Assembly (NCBI GenBank): GCA_021463345.1
Contig: JAJTYM010000016.1
Location: 1-64,000, forward strand
Direction of reading: 5' to 3'
Length of the DNA: 64,000 nt
DNA from: Pseudobdellovibrionaceae bacterium
GTDB lineage: Bacteria; Bdellovibrionota; Bdellovibrionia; Bdellovibrionales; JAMPXM01
Shown here: positions 45,350-54,601 of the stretch, one piece after another
Numbering within the stretch: the stretch's first letter is position 1
Layout: each line of letters opens with the position of its first letter
Position numbers and translations under genes: made by a program
Notes under the pieces: model-generated
Databases searched by the model: none
What the model saw: the letters and a program-made list of their open reading frames with translations, nothing else
Told to the model about the DNA's origin: nothing

Positions 45350-46443
45350 GGGGCGTTCCTCCCTCTGCGGGTCAAGATTCTCTGGTGGAGCAGGAGCAGC
45401 CGGGCGAGGGCCGCAACGCCCCCGGCGCCGATCTCTGCGTCGATGGCCCCCGACTGGTCCGGGAACCGGCGCTTGAGAAAGGACGCGTGCTTGCGGATCG
45501 CTCCGGAGAGGGCGTCGTCGGTCCCAAGGAGCGTCGCGAGGATCTCGCGGTTCAGGTCGTGGTACGACCGATGGGGCCGGGGGGCGCCCGCGCGGCGCGG
45601 TCGCGCCGGAGTGTGGGCGAACAGGAAAAACAAAATCGCGCCGACCGCGAAACCGGCGATGGGCAAAACGAAGCGCGGCTCCAGCCAGAGGTCCTTCGCG
45701 GTCTTCTCGGAGAAGAAATGATGGTATTCGTCGAACAGCGCCCGGCCGCTCCACTCGGCGAGCCGGAAAGCGACCGCTCTGTTCTCGGCGCGCGAGATGA
45801 GCCCGTTGCTGAACGGAGGGAGGCCGGAGATCACGAGCACGGTCCCCTCTCCCACCCTCGTCTCGCGCGCGTAGCAGAGCGCGGCCGAGAGTCGGCAGTC
45901 CATGGCGTCCGCGCCGACCCCTTCCCCCTCGAAACGCCCGGCCCCGTAGAACTCGTAGCGCTCGCCTTCGCGGAAAAGGGAGCTGTTGTGGTCGTTCTCC
46001 ACCGAAGCCGTCCCGCCGTTCCTGAACGCCGCGTCCTCGCTCCAGGGCAGGTGGATCCCCAGGCGCTCGAGGAGCGGGGACAGGTTCCGCCGGGCACGGT
46101 CATCGTGGAAACTCACGACGAGCTTTTTTCCCGCGCGCACGCGGCCGGCGACCAGTTCGGCCTCGCGCGCGCTCACCGGGGACAGCGGGGAGAGGATGAA
46201 GACCGTGTCGATCCCGTGGAAGTCGCGCTCGAAGAGGAACGGCTTTTTTTGGATTCTCACCGATCCCGGCGCGGTCGCGTTTTTGATTTCGGTGAAAACG
46301 CTCAGGCCCGCGATCCGGCGGGAGAGCGACGTCGGCGTGGCGAAGACCTCCCTCCGGGAGGCCTGATCGGCCGCGAACGCGTAGAGGAGGAGCGAAGCGA
46401 GGGCGAGGGCCGTCAGAAGAGCGGCTCGTTTGGCGCGGCTCAT
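45346..46443 (-). CDS. DUF4350-domain membrane protein of the MoxR operon
   Basis: An N-terminal membrane segment (ALLTALALASLLLYAFAA), an exported domain of about 220 residues with DTVFILSPLSPVS and KLVVSFHDD (GATase-like fold typical of DUF4350), and a second membrane segment (FVLPIAGFAVGAILFFLFA) before a basic cytoplasmic tail. The EYHHFFSEKTAKDLW loop is characteristic. I chose the ATG at 46443, which overlaps the preceding gene's stop (ATGA). DUF4350 proteins are found only with MoxR clusters. Confidence 0.88.
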   Translation of the reverse strand: MSRAKRAALLTALALASLLLYAFAADQASRREVFATPTSLSRRIAGLSVFTEIKNATAPGSVRIQKKPFLFERDFHGIDTVFILSPLSPVSAREAELVAGRVRAGKKLVVSFHDDRARRNLSPLLERLGIHLPWSEDAAFRNGGTASVENDHNSSLFREGERYEFYGAGRFEGEGVGADAMDCRLSAALCYARETRVGEGTVLVISGLPPFSNGLISRAENRAVAFRLAEWSGRALFDEYHHFFSEKTAKDLWLEPRFVLPIAGFAVGAILFFLFAHTPARPRRAGAPRPHRSYHDLNREILATLLGTDDALSGAIRKHASFLKRRFPDQSGAIDAEIGAGGVAALARLLLLHQRILTRRGRNAP

Positions 46444-47117
46444 GACGAAGCCCCCGCGCCGCGCTCGCGAGCCGGGGTTTCGAGCGCCCGGAGGCGTTCG
46501 TCGGTCCATTGGAACGATTCGAGCGAAGCGCGGTCGTCGCGGAACATGAGCTCGTCGCCGTGTTTCATGAAGCGGGGCCAGCCGCCGTCCGGTTCCGCCC
46601 CGGCGTGCCCCAGCCGATCGTAGTACTCGGACAGGGTCAGAGTCGGCTGCGCCGCGAGGCGGAGAAGGAAGAGCTTCCAGCGCAAGCGCGCCGCTTCGGC
46701 GAAGCGGCCGTCGCCCAAGGCCCGCTCGATCCCTTTTGTGAGTTTCGCTTCTGGCGGTTGGAACGCCGTCTCGGCCCGTTCGTCGGGAGCGGAGCGGGCG
46801 GGCGCCGGACGGCGCAACCATTTCCAGACGATCCAGGCGGCCAGGGCGAACACGAGCGCGGCGCCGGCGTACGGGAGCGCGTTGAGAAACGTTTCCCAGA
46901 AGCCCCTTCCGAGCCGCGGGGCTTCGCCTGGCGGCAGCAGGTTCTCGATGAAGTCCAGCAGCCACCTTCGGATCGCGTCGCGATAGGCGTCGAGCGCGGT
47001 CGGATCGTCGCGGAGGGGCGGCAGCGCCTCGCCAGAGAATTCATGCGCCTCGAGCGCGCGGCGGTAGGCGTTTTCCATGCTGGAGAGTTGTCGGGGTTCG
47101 GGGGCTGCCGGCTCCAC
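46440..47117 (-). CDS. DUF4129-domain membrane protein of the MoxR operon
   Basis: One membrane segment (ALPYAGAALVFALAAWIVWKW) separates an N-terminal helical part from a C-terminal DUF4129 part: KGIERALGDGRFAEAARLRW, then LAAQPTLTLSEYYDRL. The residue pattern of a bundle that binds DUF58/MoxR partners is present. It lies 8 bases after the aldo/keto reductase stop and overlaps the next gene by 4, so all five genes form one operon. The function is unknown beyond the association. Confidence 0.8.
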   Translation of the reverse strand: MEPAAPEPRQLSSMENAYRRALEAHEFSGEALPPLRDDPTALDAYRDAIRRWLLDFIENLLPPGEAPRLGRGFWETFLNALPYAGAALVFALAAWIVWKWLRRPAPARSAPDERAETAFQPPEAKLTKGIERALGDGRFAEAARLRWKLFLLRLAAQPTLTLSEYYDRLGHAGAEPDGGWPRFMKHGDELMFRDDRASLESFQWTDERLRALETPARERGAGASS

Positions 47118-47125
47118 TCAACGCC

Positions 47126-48559
47126 TCATGGGTCGCGTTGCAACTGCGCCAGCACGTTCAGGGCTTGTTCTTCGGGGAGAGGGGGGCGGGGCGCGAGCGC
47201 GTCGTTGACGTAGGCGGTTTTGCGCATGCCCACGAGCACGGAGTTGACGCTCTTGAGGGCATGGTACACGCGCAGGGATTTCTGCGAGAGGGTCATCGGC
47301 GGTTCCGCGAGCGCTGGCGCGAACGATTCCAGCCGCGCGGCGAGGAGAGCGGATTTTTGCGCGGCGAGGTTCTCGAGCGCTTTCGTGACGAGATCCAGCA
47401 GTTCGGCGACTTGAACGCGGTATTCCTGGGTCCAGGCGGCGTCCGCGGGCCCGAGGCGGTCCAGGCTCAGTCGGAGTTGGGGGATGATCTGCTGCGCGAG
47501 GGCGTCTTTCCATTGCAGGACGTCGGTGAGGTCGTTCATGCGGTCGCGCAGGACATGGCCCCAGCCGAGCCCGTGCCGGTCGCTTCCGCTCCCGCCGTGG
47601 AAGCGGTTTTCCATCTCGACGACCCTTCCCAGGGCGATGTGCAAGCGCCCTTTGACGTCGACGTCGTCGTGGATGGGGAACGAGGTGAGGCGGACGAGGC
47701 GTCCGCGGTGGAACGCGTTGAAGGGCCGATTGGTCAAAACGCCGAGTTTGAGCTCGCGCGCTTTTTCGATCAGGGTCGAGTGGCCGTTGTTTTTGTGAGT
47801 CGTCGCGCCGGGTTCGAAGATATTCATGGGAAACTGGATGACGGCGAAGTGGTGGTTCTTCTTGATCCCGGCGGCGCAGTCCCAGACTTTCTCGAGCGAG
47901 GTGAATTCGGGCTTCGAACGCGCCTCGGGGAACGCGTTCGAGGAGACTCCATAGAAGCGAATCCGTTTACGTTCGACCTCGCCTTCGAGGAACTCGAAGG
48001 CCTTCTTGATCCGCGCGTAATAAGTCCCCAGATCCTGGGACGTTTTCAGGAAATATTCGGGGTTGTGGAGCAGCAGGACGTCGAGGGACTCGAGTTTCAG
48101 GCGCGCCAGGCTGCGCGAGATCTGCTCATCGAGGAACTCGGGGCTGATGTTGTGCCAGCAATCCGGCGAAAACTCGACCGTTTCCGGGAACGGCCGGCGC
48201 TCTTCGATGCGTCTTTTGGCTTCGCGCAGATGAGAGCCCTGGACGTAGCCGGCCTTGGTTACGACGACGACCCGTTCGCGGTGCAGATGGCCGGAGGCGA
48301 ATTCCTCGGCCAGGACCTCGCCGATGAGGCGTTCGGAGCCGCCATCGCCGTAGTTTGAGCTCGTGTCGATGAGATTCACGCCTGAGCGCAGGGCCAAGCG
48401 GAGCGCGTCCCGGTGATCGGGGTCGTGCTCGGACGCCCTGTAGGAACCGAAGCCGACGTTTGAGACGGTGAGCCCCGTGCGCCCGAGGACGGACGACGGG
48501 ACTCGCCCTTCGAAGGTTTCCATGTGCACGGCGGTTTCGTCGGCTCGGGCCCAGGTCAT
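47126..48559 (-). CDS. aldo/keto reductase, long form (477 aa)
   Basis: The TIM-barrel AKR motif starts PSSVLGRTGLTVSNVGFGSY, with SGVNLIDTSSNYGDGGSERL (catalytic Asp and Tyr) and DVLLLHNPEYFLK. The first 300 residues form the usual NADPH-dependent fold. The last 150 residues are helical and uncommon for the family. The start is ATG at 48559; another ATG lies 12 codons later. It opens the MoxR operon, a combination I cannot explain. A weak TAGAAT box lies about 8-13 bases before the start. Confidence 0.85.
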   Translation of the reverse strand: MTWARADETAVHMETFEGRVPSSVLGRTGLTVSNVGFGSYRASEHDPDHRDALRLALRSGVNLIDTSSNYGDGGSERLIGEVLAEEFASGHLHRERVVVVTKAGYVQGSHLREAKRRIEERRPFPETVEFSPDCWHNISPEFLDEQISRSLARLKLESLDVLLLHNPEYFLKTSQDLGTYYARIKKAFEFLEGEVERKRIRFYGVSSNAFPEARSKPEFTSLEKVWDCAAGIKKNHHFAVIQFPMNIFEPGATTHKNNGHSTLIEKARELKLGVLTNRPFNAFHRGRLVRLTSFPIHDDVDVKGRLHIALGRVVEMENRFHGGSGSDRHGLGWGHVLRDRMNDLTDVLQWKDALAQQIIPQLRLSLDRLGPADAAWTQEYRVQVAELLDLVTKALENLAAQKSALLAARLESFAPALAEPPMTLSQKSLRVYHALKSVNSVLVGMRKTAYVNDALAPRPPLPEEQALNVLAQLQRDP

Positions 48560-48771
48560 CTTTGAATTCTAGGGCATGTTTTCATTTTGACATACCTCTA
48601 ATCCATTTCGGGTCGAGGCGGGGCGGGAGGCGTCGCGGGACCGCCCCTTCCGCTTAGGCGCGATCGAATGGGCGGTCCTGTTTGTGATTCACGGCGTGCT
48701 TTCAGATAGCCTGTTTGCCCACGGATCGGGCGTACGGGGGCGGGCGTACGAGGTTCGAGTCGGAGGGGAAA

Positions 48772-49647
48772 ATGAACAACGGATTCACAAGGAACGTGAA
48801 GATGAATCGCATGTACCGGACCCCTAAAGGGACGGAGTTGCCGATTCTGAACTTGCGCGGCCGCGACTATCTCGAAGTGAAATACCGCCTGGTCTGGTTC
48901 CGCGAGGAACACCCGGACTGGTCGATCGAGACCGAGATCCTGTCGGCCACCGAAGCCAACGCCTACGCGCGCGCGACGGTCAAGGACGATCAGGGACGCG
49001 TCATAGCGACTTCGCACAAGTTCGAAACGAAGCAAGGGTTCCCTGATTTCATAGAGAAAGCGGAGACCGGCGCCATCGGGCGCGCTCTCGCCCTGATCGG
49101 TTACGGCACGCAGTTCTGCGCCGACGAGCTCGACGAAGGCGATCGCATCGTCGACTCTCCGGTGGACCACGCGCGTTCGCCGGGCCGTCCCGCGCCCCCT
49201 GCGCGCGACGAACGCCAAGCGCCGCCGCCACGGGCCGCCGAAAGCGAGGGTCAGGGAGAGGCGTTCGATGCCGACTCCCCGCCCTCCCTCGAGGACGGCG
49301 ACGAAAGCCAGGCGGCGGCCGCGCCCATCCCGGCGGGATCGGGGCTCGCGGGCCCGGACGAGTCCGTCGCCGGCACCGACATCGGCTCCGGCGCGAGCCC
49401 CGTCGCCGACGCGAGCCAGGAGCAGACGCTGCGGTCGGGGCAGCTTGAGCCCGGCGATTACCGCGTGAGCTTCGGCAAGAAGTACAAGGGCAAGCGCCTG
49501 CGGGAGATCCCGCGGCGCGAGATCGAGAGCTACGTCGATTGGCTCGAAGCGAGCGCCGACAGGAAGGGCGTTCCCCTGTCCGACGAAGCGCGTTTCCTGA
49601 AGATGGCGGTCCATCGCTATCTGGCGGAAGGGCAGAACCGTCATTGA
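48772..49647 (+). CDS. recombination-type protein: phage-like ssDNA-annealing N-domain plus ExoX-like C-terminal motif (291 aa)
   Basis: Residues about 30-125 contain YLEVKYRLVWFREEHPDW and IEKAETGAIGRALALIGYG, patterns I associate with phage-type single-strand annealing or ssDNA-binding proteins. A disordered Pro/Ala/Glu linker follows. The C-terminal part reads FGKKYKGKRLREIPRREIES then VDWLEASAD, resembling the ExoX C-terminal/DUF3820 motif. The two parts in one chain suggest DNA recombination or repair. GGAGG lies about 5 bases before the ATG at 48772. No phage genes lie nearby. Family assignment is uncertain. Confidence 0.85.
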   Translation: MNNGFTRNVKMNRMYRTPKGTELPILNLRGRDYLEVKYRLVWFREEHPDWSIETEILSATEANAYARATVKDDQGRVIATSHKFETKQGFPDFIEKAETGAIGRALALIGYGTQFCADELDEGDRIVDSPVDHARSPGRPAPPARDERQAPPPRAAESEGQGEAFDADSPPSLEDGDESQAAAAPIPAGSGLAGPDESVAGTDIGSGASPVADASQEQTLRSGQLEPGDYRVSFGKKYKGKRLREIPRREIESYVDWLEASADRKGVPLSDEARFLKMAVHRYLAEGQNRH

Positions 49648-49721
49648 GGGCCGCTTCCGGGAAGCTTGGAGCGCGCGCCTTCGGGGAGGCCGGGGGGCCG
49701 TCTCCTCGGCCCGGCCGGCGG

Positions 49722-50273
49722 CTACAAGAGGCGGTGGTACTCGGTGGGCGGCAGGAGTTCGAGATCCTCTTCCGGCACCCAGAACTCTTGGCCGCGTTCC
49801 CAATAGCTCATGCGCATCGTCCGCGCCGTGAGCGTTTCGTGCGCGATCATGACGCGCAGGATGAGCCGGTAGGCCGCGTAATCGGCGGCTTCCGTCGCCG
49901 TGAGCTCGACAACGGCGGCCTCGTCATCGAGGGCCAGCGCGTTTTGCGGGTCGATCGCGTTCGCGAAACTCTCGGCGCGCGCGATCTTCCCCGCGCAGCC
50001 GGCTCCGTGGAAAACCTCCGTCCGGCTCGTGGTCGAACGCGGTTTGAACACGAGCGTCTTGAGCTCCGAAAGGGTGGCATCGCCTTCCGTGAAGGTCGCG
50101 CACGAGCTCACCCACGTGCCGGAGACCGTCTTGCGGGCCCCCTCGTCCTCGTGGCGAGAGGGGTGTGCCTTGGGTCCCGGCATCCCTCCGATGCAGGCGG
50201 CGAGGATCGAAAGCGAGAGGGCCGCCGCCGCCGCCCACCCCGCGATCACCCCCGCGATCTTGAAGACCGTCAC
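49722..50273 (-). CDS. small lipoprotein of unknown function (183 aa)
   Basis: I chose the GTG at 50273, with AAGGAGG 5 bases upstream. It gives a lipoprotein signal (VIAGWAAAAALSLSILAAC) with lipobox LAAC. The mature part is beta-rich, with cysteines in WVSSCATF and FHGAGCAGK. I do not recognise a domain. It resembles small periplasmic beta-sandwich lipoproteins. The gene is convergent with the recombination-type gene and divergent from the next membrane protein. Confidence 0.7.
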   Translation of the reverse strand: MTVFKIAGVIAGWAAAAALSLSILAACIGGMPGPKAHPSRHEDEGARKTVSGTWVSSCATFTEGDATLSELKTLVFKPRSTTSRTEVFHGAGCAGKIARAESFANAIDPQNALALDDEAAVVELTATEAADYAAYRLILRVMIAHETLTARTMRMSYWERGQEFWVPEEDLELLPPTEYHRLL

Positions 50274-50440
50274 GCCATCCTCCTTGGGAAGGGCCGCCTC
50301 GCGAATCGGGCCGGCCCTACCCCAGAAGTAACTCATACGCGGGTCGGTCCGCCAAGCGCGCGCGAAGTCCAGTCCAGTCCGGCTTCGCGGGCGAGAGTCC
50401 TTGAGAATTCGCGCCCTCTCGAGTGAAATGGGAGTACCGC

Positions 50441-51841
50441 ATGGCGCCGAATCCTTCCCTCAAACCTCCGAAACCGATCTTCGCCGGCGCGGCGAAAAAG
50501 GCCGGGCGATCGACGCCCGGCATTCCGCAGCCGCCGCGCGAAAAAGCGCCCGGCGAATACGAACCGCTCGGGCAGAGGGATTTCTTTCTCATGGTCGGCG
50601 TCCTGATGCTGGTCATGGGGACGGTCAATTTCGTCGTTTCCAGCCAGATCGGCGCCGCGAAAGCCGCGGGCGGGTTCGGCAGGCTGTGGGGCTTGCACGC
50701 GTTCGCCGTCGTGGCCAACGCCGTCGGGTTCTGGTTCGCGTGCCGTGTCTTCTTGCGCCGGTTCCAGGATGTGATCGGCGACCGTTTCATGCCGCTCTTC
50801 GCCCGCGGGTTGTTCCGTTTCTCGCTTTTGAGCCCGTTGCTCGGCGTGCAGGTCCTGGGGCTCGCGTTGTTCATGCCGAAGGCGCCCAAAGGCGGGGAGA
50901 GGGGCCTCGGCCCCGTCTTCGTCGCTTTCCTGATCTCGTTCGTGCTCGTTCATGCGGGTTACCTCGCGTGGCGGGTGCATTCGGGGCGCGCCGTCTACCT
51001 CGAGCAGGACGCGCGTTTCCAAGCGAAGCTCAAGGGGGTTTCCCCGGACGATGAGCGGTTGAGAGGCTTGATCCGCGAAAAGGGCGCGCTCGGGCCGCAC
51101 CTGAAAATCGCCGACGCGCTCGAAGTCCACTTGCTTCCGTACCTGAATCCGTCGCTGCGGGTGGGAGTCGCCGCGGGTCGGGACTTCCTGCGCGTCGCCG
51201 CGCTCGACGATCTCCTTTCCGGGCCGGACGCCGGGCTTGTCTGCCCGCGGTGGACCGAGTACCTCGGTTCGAAGATCGACAACTGCTTCTTCGCGGCGTA
51301 CGAACGGATCGGCGCTTATGAGCCGTTCCTCTCGCCCGCGCCGGCTTTGTTCTTCGAAAGCCGGCGGCGGGGAGCTGAGCCGCCGGAGGGCCCGGCGGCT
51401 CAGCCGGGTCTTCTTGTCGGCCCGGCCGGCGCGGCTCAACCAGGCTCCGATCTCGAGGGCCAGGTGCGGAGGATGGGAACGGCGATGGCGGCCGGCATCG
51501 CCGCCCTTGAGAACATGGTCCTCCTCCTCGAGCCGAACCATCACCGGCTGACGGTGCGCGAGGCGGCCGAGCCGACGGCGCTCCTGCTTTTTTTTGGAAA
51601 CGTGGAGATCCCGCTCTTGGAACTCGCGCGCGACATCCAACAACTGAGCGTTGCAAAGATGATCGTGAGGTCCGTCGAGCTTCGCATCGAGCGGCTGCGC
51701 GAGCGTTTCGAGCAGGCGCGGTCCGTCCTGCCCGAAGCCGTCCACGCTTCGTACGTCGAGAAAATCGGGCAGATCGACGGCCGGCTCAAGCGGCTGCGCG
51801 AGCGGCCGTTCGCGCTGAGCGCGTCCGGCGGCCCGGGTTGA
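50441..51841 (+). CDS. multi-pass membrane protein with a cytoplasmic helical domain (466 aa)
   Basis: A Pro-rich start precedes four predicted membrane segments between about residues 45 and 165 (FFLMVGVLMLVMGTVNFVV, VFVAFLISFVLVHAGYLAW). The long C-terminal part (about 185-466) is helical and charged, with no motif I recognise. I chose the ATG at 50441, with GGGAG about 6 bases upstream; another ATG lies six codons earlier. It converges on the nuclease gene with a 4-base gap. The function is unknown. Confidence 0.75.
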   Translation: MAPNPSLKPPKPIFAGAAKKAGRSTPGIPQPPREKAPGEYEPLGQRDFFLMVGVLMLVMGTVNFVVSSQIGAAKAAGGFGRLWGLHAFAVVANAVGFWFACRVFLRRFQDVIGDRFMPLFARGLFRFSLLSPLLGVQVLGLALFMPKAPKGGERGLGPVFVAFLISFVLVHAGYLAWRVHSGRAVYLEQDARFQAKLKGVSPDDERLRGLIREKGALGPHLKIADALEVHLLPYLNPSLRVGVAAGRDFLRVAALDDLLSGPDAGLVCPRWTEYLGSKIDNCFFAAYERIGAYEPFLSPAPALFFESRRRGAEPPEGPAAQPGLLVGPAGAAQPGSDLEGQVRRMGTAMAAGIAALENMVLLLEPNHHRLTVREAAEPTALLLFFGNVEIPLLELARDIQQLSVAKMIVRSVELRIERLRERFEQARSVLPEAVHASYVEKIGQIDGRLKRLRERPFALSASGGPG

Positions 51842-51845
51842 CCGC

Positions 51846-52910
51846 TCACTTGCTCGGGGCGCTCGGGGCCGGCGTCGAGGCGGCGGGCGCCGGGTCCATG
51901 GCCGGCGGGTCGGCGGAGGGCGGGCCTGGCGGGAGGAACGCCGGCGCCGGGATGAACGTGAAGAACTTCTCCCCATCGTACGGCCAGCCCGTCGCGCGCG
52001 TCCAGATCTCAGCCAGGTAGAGGCTGCCCAGGGCCATCCGCTCGATTTGCATGCGCGCGTAGGCGGCGCGCGCCTTGGAGACGTTTTTCCGGCCCAGGCG
52101 CTTGTCTATGCGCAGGAGCTCGCCGAGGTTCCGGTTGGAGGACTCGGTCAGTTCTTCCAGCAGGGTCTGCAAAGGTTTCCCGGCCGAACGTTTGAAGAAG
52201 GCGGGCGCCCGGAGCTTCGCCTCGCGGCCGATGGAGTGCTCGAGCTCGCCCGGTGGATAATCGTTGACGACGGCGTTCTCGAAAAAAACATGGATGCCCT
52301 TCTGACCGGTGAGCTGGCCGTCGTGGTTCTCCGTCACGTGCAAAGGTTGGCAGAGGTCGCCGACGTAATGCCCGATCGCTCCGGCGACCACGAGCCACTC
52401 GGCCTGGCGCTGGTGCCGTTTTTCCCTGCTCAGCGCCGGATCCCTCAGTTCGGTCGAGATCGCGCCCAAGCGGTCCGTGAGTTCGCGGACGCGCCAGTAG
52501 GCGCGCCCCGCTTTGCGTTCGATCTCCGGGAACCTCGCCTCGAAGGCGGCGCGGTCGAGCTCGTAGGGTTTGCGTTCATCGGGCCGCGCCTTGAACGCCC
52601 GCGCGAAAATCTCCAGGTCCATGAAGTGGTTCGTCCGCTCGGTTTCATACGTTTCCGGTCCTTTCCAGACCAGGTCCGGGACATTGGCGTAGTACCCGAG
52701 GTCGAAGGCTCGATCGCGCAGGACCGCCGCCCCGGGCTTGCGGTCCGCGGCGATCATCGCGGCCGTTTCAGCGATCGCGGCGTGCCCGCGCCGGCCCCAG
52801 GCGAAGGCGTCGGGTCCCGACGCGATCAGGGCGAGGGCCAGCGCGAAGGCCGGGGCGAGGGTTCGGAGCGAGGCGCGCGGGTCGAAGCGGGCGGTTTCTC
52901 GGGTCATCAC
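51846..52910 (-). CDS. exported S1/P1-family nuclease
   Basis: The signal peptide (LAPAFALALALIASGPDAFA) leaves Trp at the mature N-terminus (WGRRGHAAIAE). In S1/P1 nucleases this Trp backbone is a zinc ligand. Further ligands lie in HYVGDLCQPLHVTENHDG, then HSIG. These enzymes cut single-stranded nucleic acid and release 3' phosphate. The C-terminal 60 residues are Pro/Ala-rich. The start overlaps the MurQ-like stop by 4 bases (ATGA). It converges on the membrane protein gene. Confidence 0.88.
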   Translation of the reverse strand: MMTRETARFDPRASLRTLAPAFALALALIASGPDAFAWGRRGHAAIAETAAMIAADRKPGAAVLRDRAFDLGYYANVPDLVWKGPETYETERTNHFMDLEIFARAFKARPDERKPYELDRAAFEARFPEIERKAGRAYWRVRELTDRLGAISTELRDPALSREKRHQRQAEWLVVAGAIGHYVGDLCQPLHVTENHDGQLTGQKGIHVFFENAVVNDYPPGELEHSIGREAKLRAPAFFKRSAGKPLQTLLEELTESSNRNLGELLRIDKRLGRKNVSKARAAYARMQIERMALGSLYLAEIWTRATGWPYDGEKFFTFIPAPAFLPPGPPSADPPAMDPAPAASTPAPSAPSK

Positions 52911-54508
52911 CGGTTTCCTTTCCTATCGCGCCCGAGGATCCGATCCCTCGTCTTCAGGACGGCGGGTTCCCCTGGTTCCAGGGTTTCGAGCACGAAAAAC
53001 AGTTCAAGGACGATTTCATCGTAGGAGGGGACGCGCGCGCCCATCTTGGCCAACAGGCTTTGGACGTAGCGCACGCTGCGGTCGACGAGCTTGTTGTTGC
53101 TCGACTTCACCCAGAGCATCAGGTTGCCGTCGAAACGGCCGAGCCGGCCCATGACGAGGGTGGAGGCGGCGTTCAACAGCAGTTTCAGGAGCAAGTGCTC
53201 GCCGAGCGGTGATGGGCCGCGCTCGAAGCGCGCCGTGGCGCCGTCGAAGCGGAATTCGATCGCCTGATCGTCGCCGCGGATCTCGTAGCGCGCCATCGGG
53301 GCGGCGGCCGCGCCGGACGCGGCCGCCCTGCGGGCTTCGACGCCTTCCGAGAAATCGAAGCCGCGCAGGGCGGCCGAGCCGTAGCGGGCGGCGAAGCCGT
53401 CCCAATCGAGCGCCCGGGGCGCGCGTCCGAGGATCGCGCGCCAGGCCTCCTCGGGCGTGCGCGTTCCCGGTATCTCCATATAGGTCCAGGCCGGGGCCCG
53501 CGCCGTTTCCGTTTTCGCGTTCTCAAAGGCGGGGAGGGAGAACGTCGGTGACCGCTCGGTGACGTCGGTGAAGACCGTGATCGCGTGCTCGCGGCTCACG
53601 TGCAGGCAGCGGCCGCCGCGCCGGTAGACGTCGGCCTCGGCTTCGATGAGCGGGATCAGCGCGCCGATGTCGGCCGAGCGGAGAAGGTCCGTGAGCCGAT
53701 CGAGTTCCTCGCGCGGATCGGGGGCGAAGCCGGCGGCGTGGAACAGGCAACTGCCGGCGACGAACATCAGAACGCTCGCCGCCTGCAGGCGCGTCGATCC
53801 GGCGAGCGCCATGGGCCCGACGGTGAGGTTGAGTTTTTCGATCGCCGGGTGGCGGAGAACCAGGCGCGAGCGCTCGGCGCACCGCTCGAGGATCTCGTCG
53901 GGGTTGCAGTACAGGAACCAGGGCTCGCGCCCGCCGACGCGCGCGGCGGCTTCCGCGGTGCCGATCACGAAGGGCGTTTCGCCCCCTTCCGTGACGGCGA
54001 GGAGCAGGTCGCCGGCGCGGAACCCGAGTTCCGTGAGCTGCCGTTCGCCGTACTCGGGATGGTCTTCGAAGTTCTCGATCGAACGCACGAGCGCGTAATC
54101 GCCTCCGGCCATGAAGCCGGTCACGCGCTCGCGGAGGCCGGGAGACCCGTGCGCGCGCCAGAGCGCTTCGATGGAGAGGGCGAGCCGGCCGGTCGCCCCG
54201 CAGCCGCTCAAAAAGACGTTCCCGCCCGCGGCCAGCGTCTCGCGGATCGCGGCGGTCAGCCGGTCGATCCCCGTTCCCCGGGCGTGGATCGCCCCGTAGG
54301 CGTCGAGCTCGATTTCGCGGAAAAGGTCGAGCGCGCGCGAGAGATCCGTCTCGGCGAGTTCAGAAAGGCGCGTCGTTTTCGGGTGGGGCTTCTCGGTCGG
54401 CAAATCGCCGAGCCGGAATTCCCGCGCCGTCTCCAGGAACGCGCGCGCTTTCTCGCGCGCGCTCGGGGGCAGGAGCTGCAGGTTGATGCGGGGCCGGGTT
54501 TCCGACAT
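52907..54508 (-). CDS. MurQ-like SIS-domain protein, long form (533 aa)
   Basis: The first SIS domain carries GNVFLSGCGATGRLALSIE and LLLAVTEGGETPFVIG, close to the MurNAc-6-phosphate etherase motif, and VGPMALAGSTRLQAASVLMF, the family's second signature. A second region after about residue 300 resembles another SIS half with LKLLLNAASTLVMGRLGRFDGN. Normal MurQ is about 300 aa; this 533-aa form resembles the two-SIS MurQ/GCKR type. It may recycle peptidoglycan sugars or bind sugar phosphates. It overlaps the nuclease gene by 4 bases. Confidence 0.85.
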   Translation of the reverse strand: MSETRPRINLQLLPPSAREKARAFLETAREFRLGDLPTEKPHPKTTRLSELAETDLSRALDLFREIELDAYGAIHARGTGIDRLTAAIRETLAAGGNVFLSGCGATGRLALSIEALWRAHGSPGLRERVTGFMAGGDYALVRSIENFEDHPEYGERQLTELGFRAGDLLLAVTEGGETPFVIGTAEAAARVGGREPWFLYCNPDEILERCAERSRLVLRHPAIEKLNLTVGPMALAGSTRLQAASVLMFVAGSCLFHAAGFAPDPREELDRLTDLLRSADIGALIPLIEAEADVYRRGGRCLHVSREHAITVFTDVTERSPTFSLPAFENAKTETARAPAWTYMEIPGTRTPEEAWRAILGRAPRALDWDGFAARYGSAALRGFDFSEGVEARRAAASGAAAAPMARYEIRGDDQAIEFRFDGATARFERGPSPLGEHLLLKLLLNAASTLVMGRLGRFDGNLMLWVKSSNNKLVDRSVRYVQSLLAKMGARVPSYDEIVLELFFVLETLEPGEPAVLKTRDRILGRDRKGNR

Positions 54509-54601
54509 GGTCGAAGATCATGCTAGCGGGCTTGCGGTGGTCTGTCCACGCCGCCCTCGAGGGGGCCGTGATTTCTCGGCTCCCAAGGGGGGAGGGCTCG
54601 T

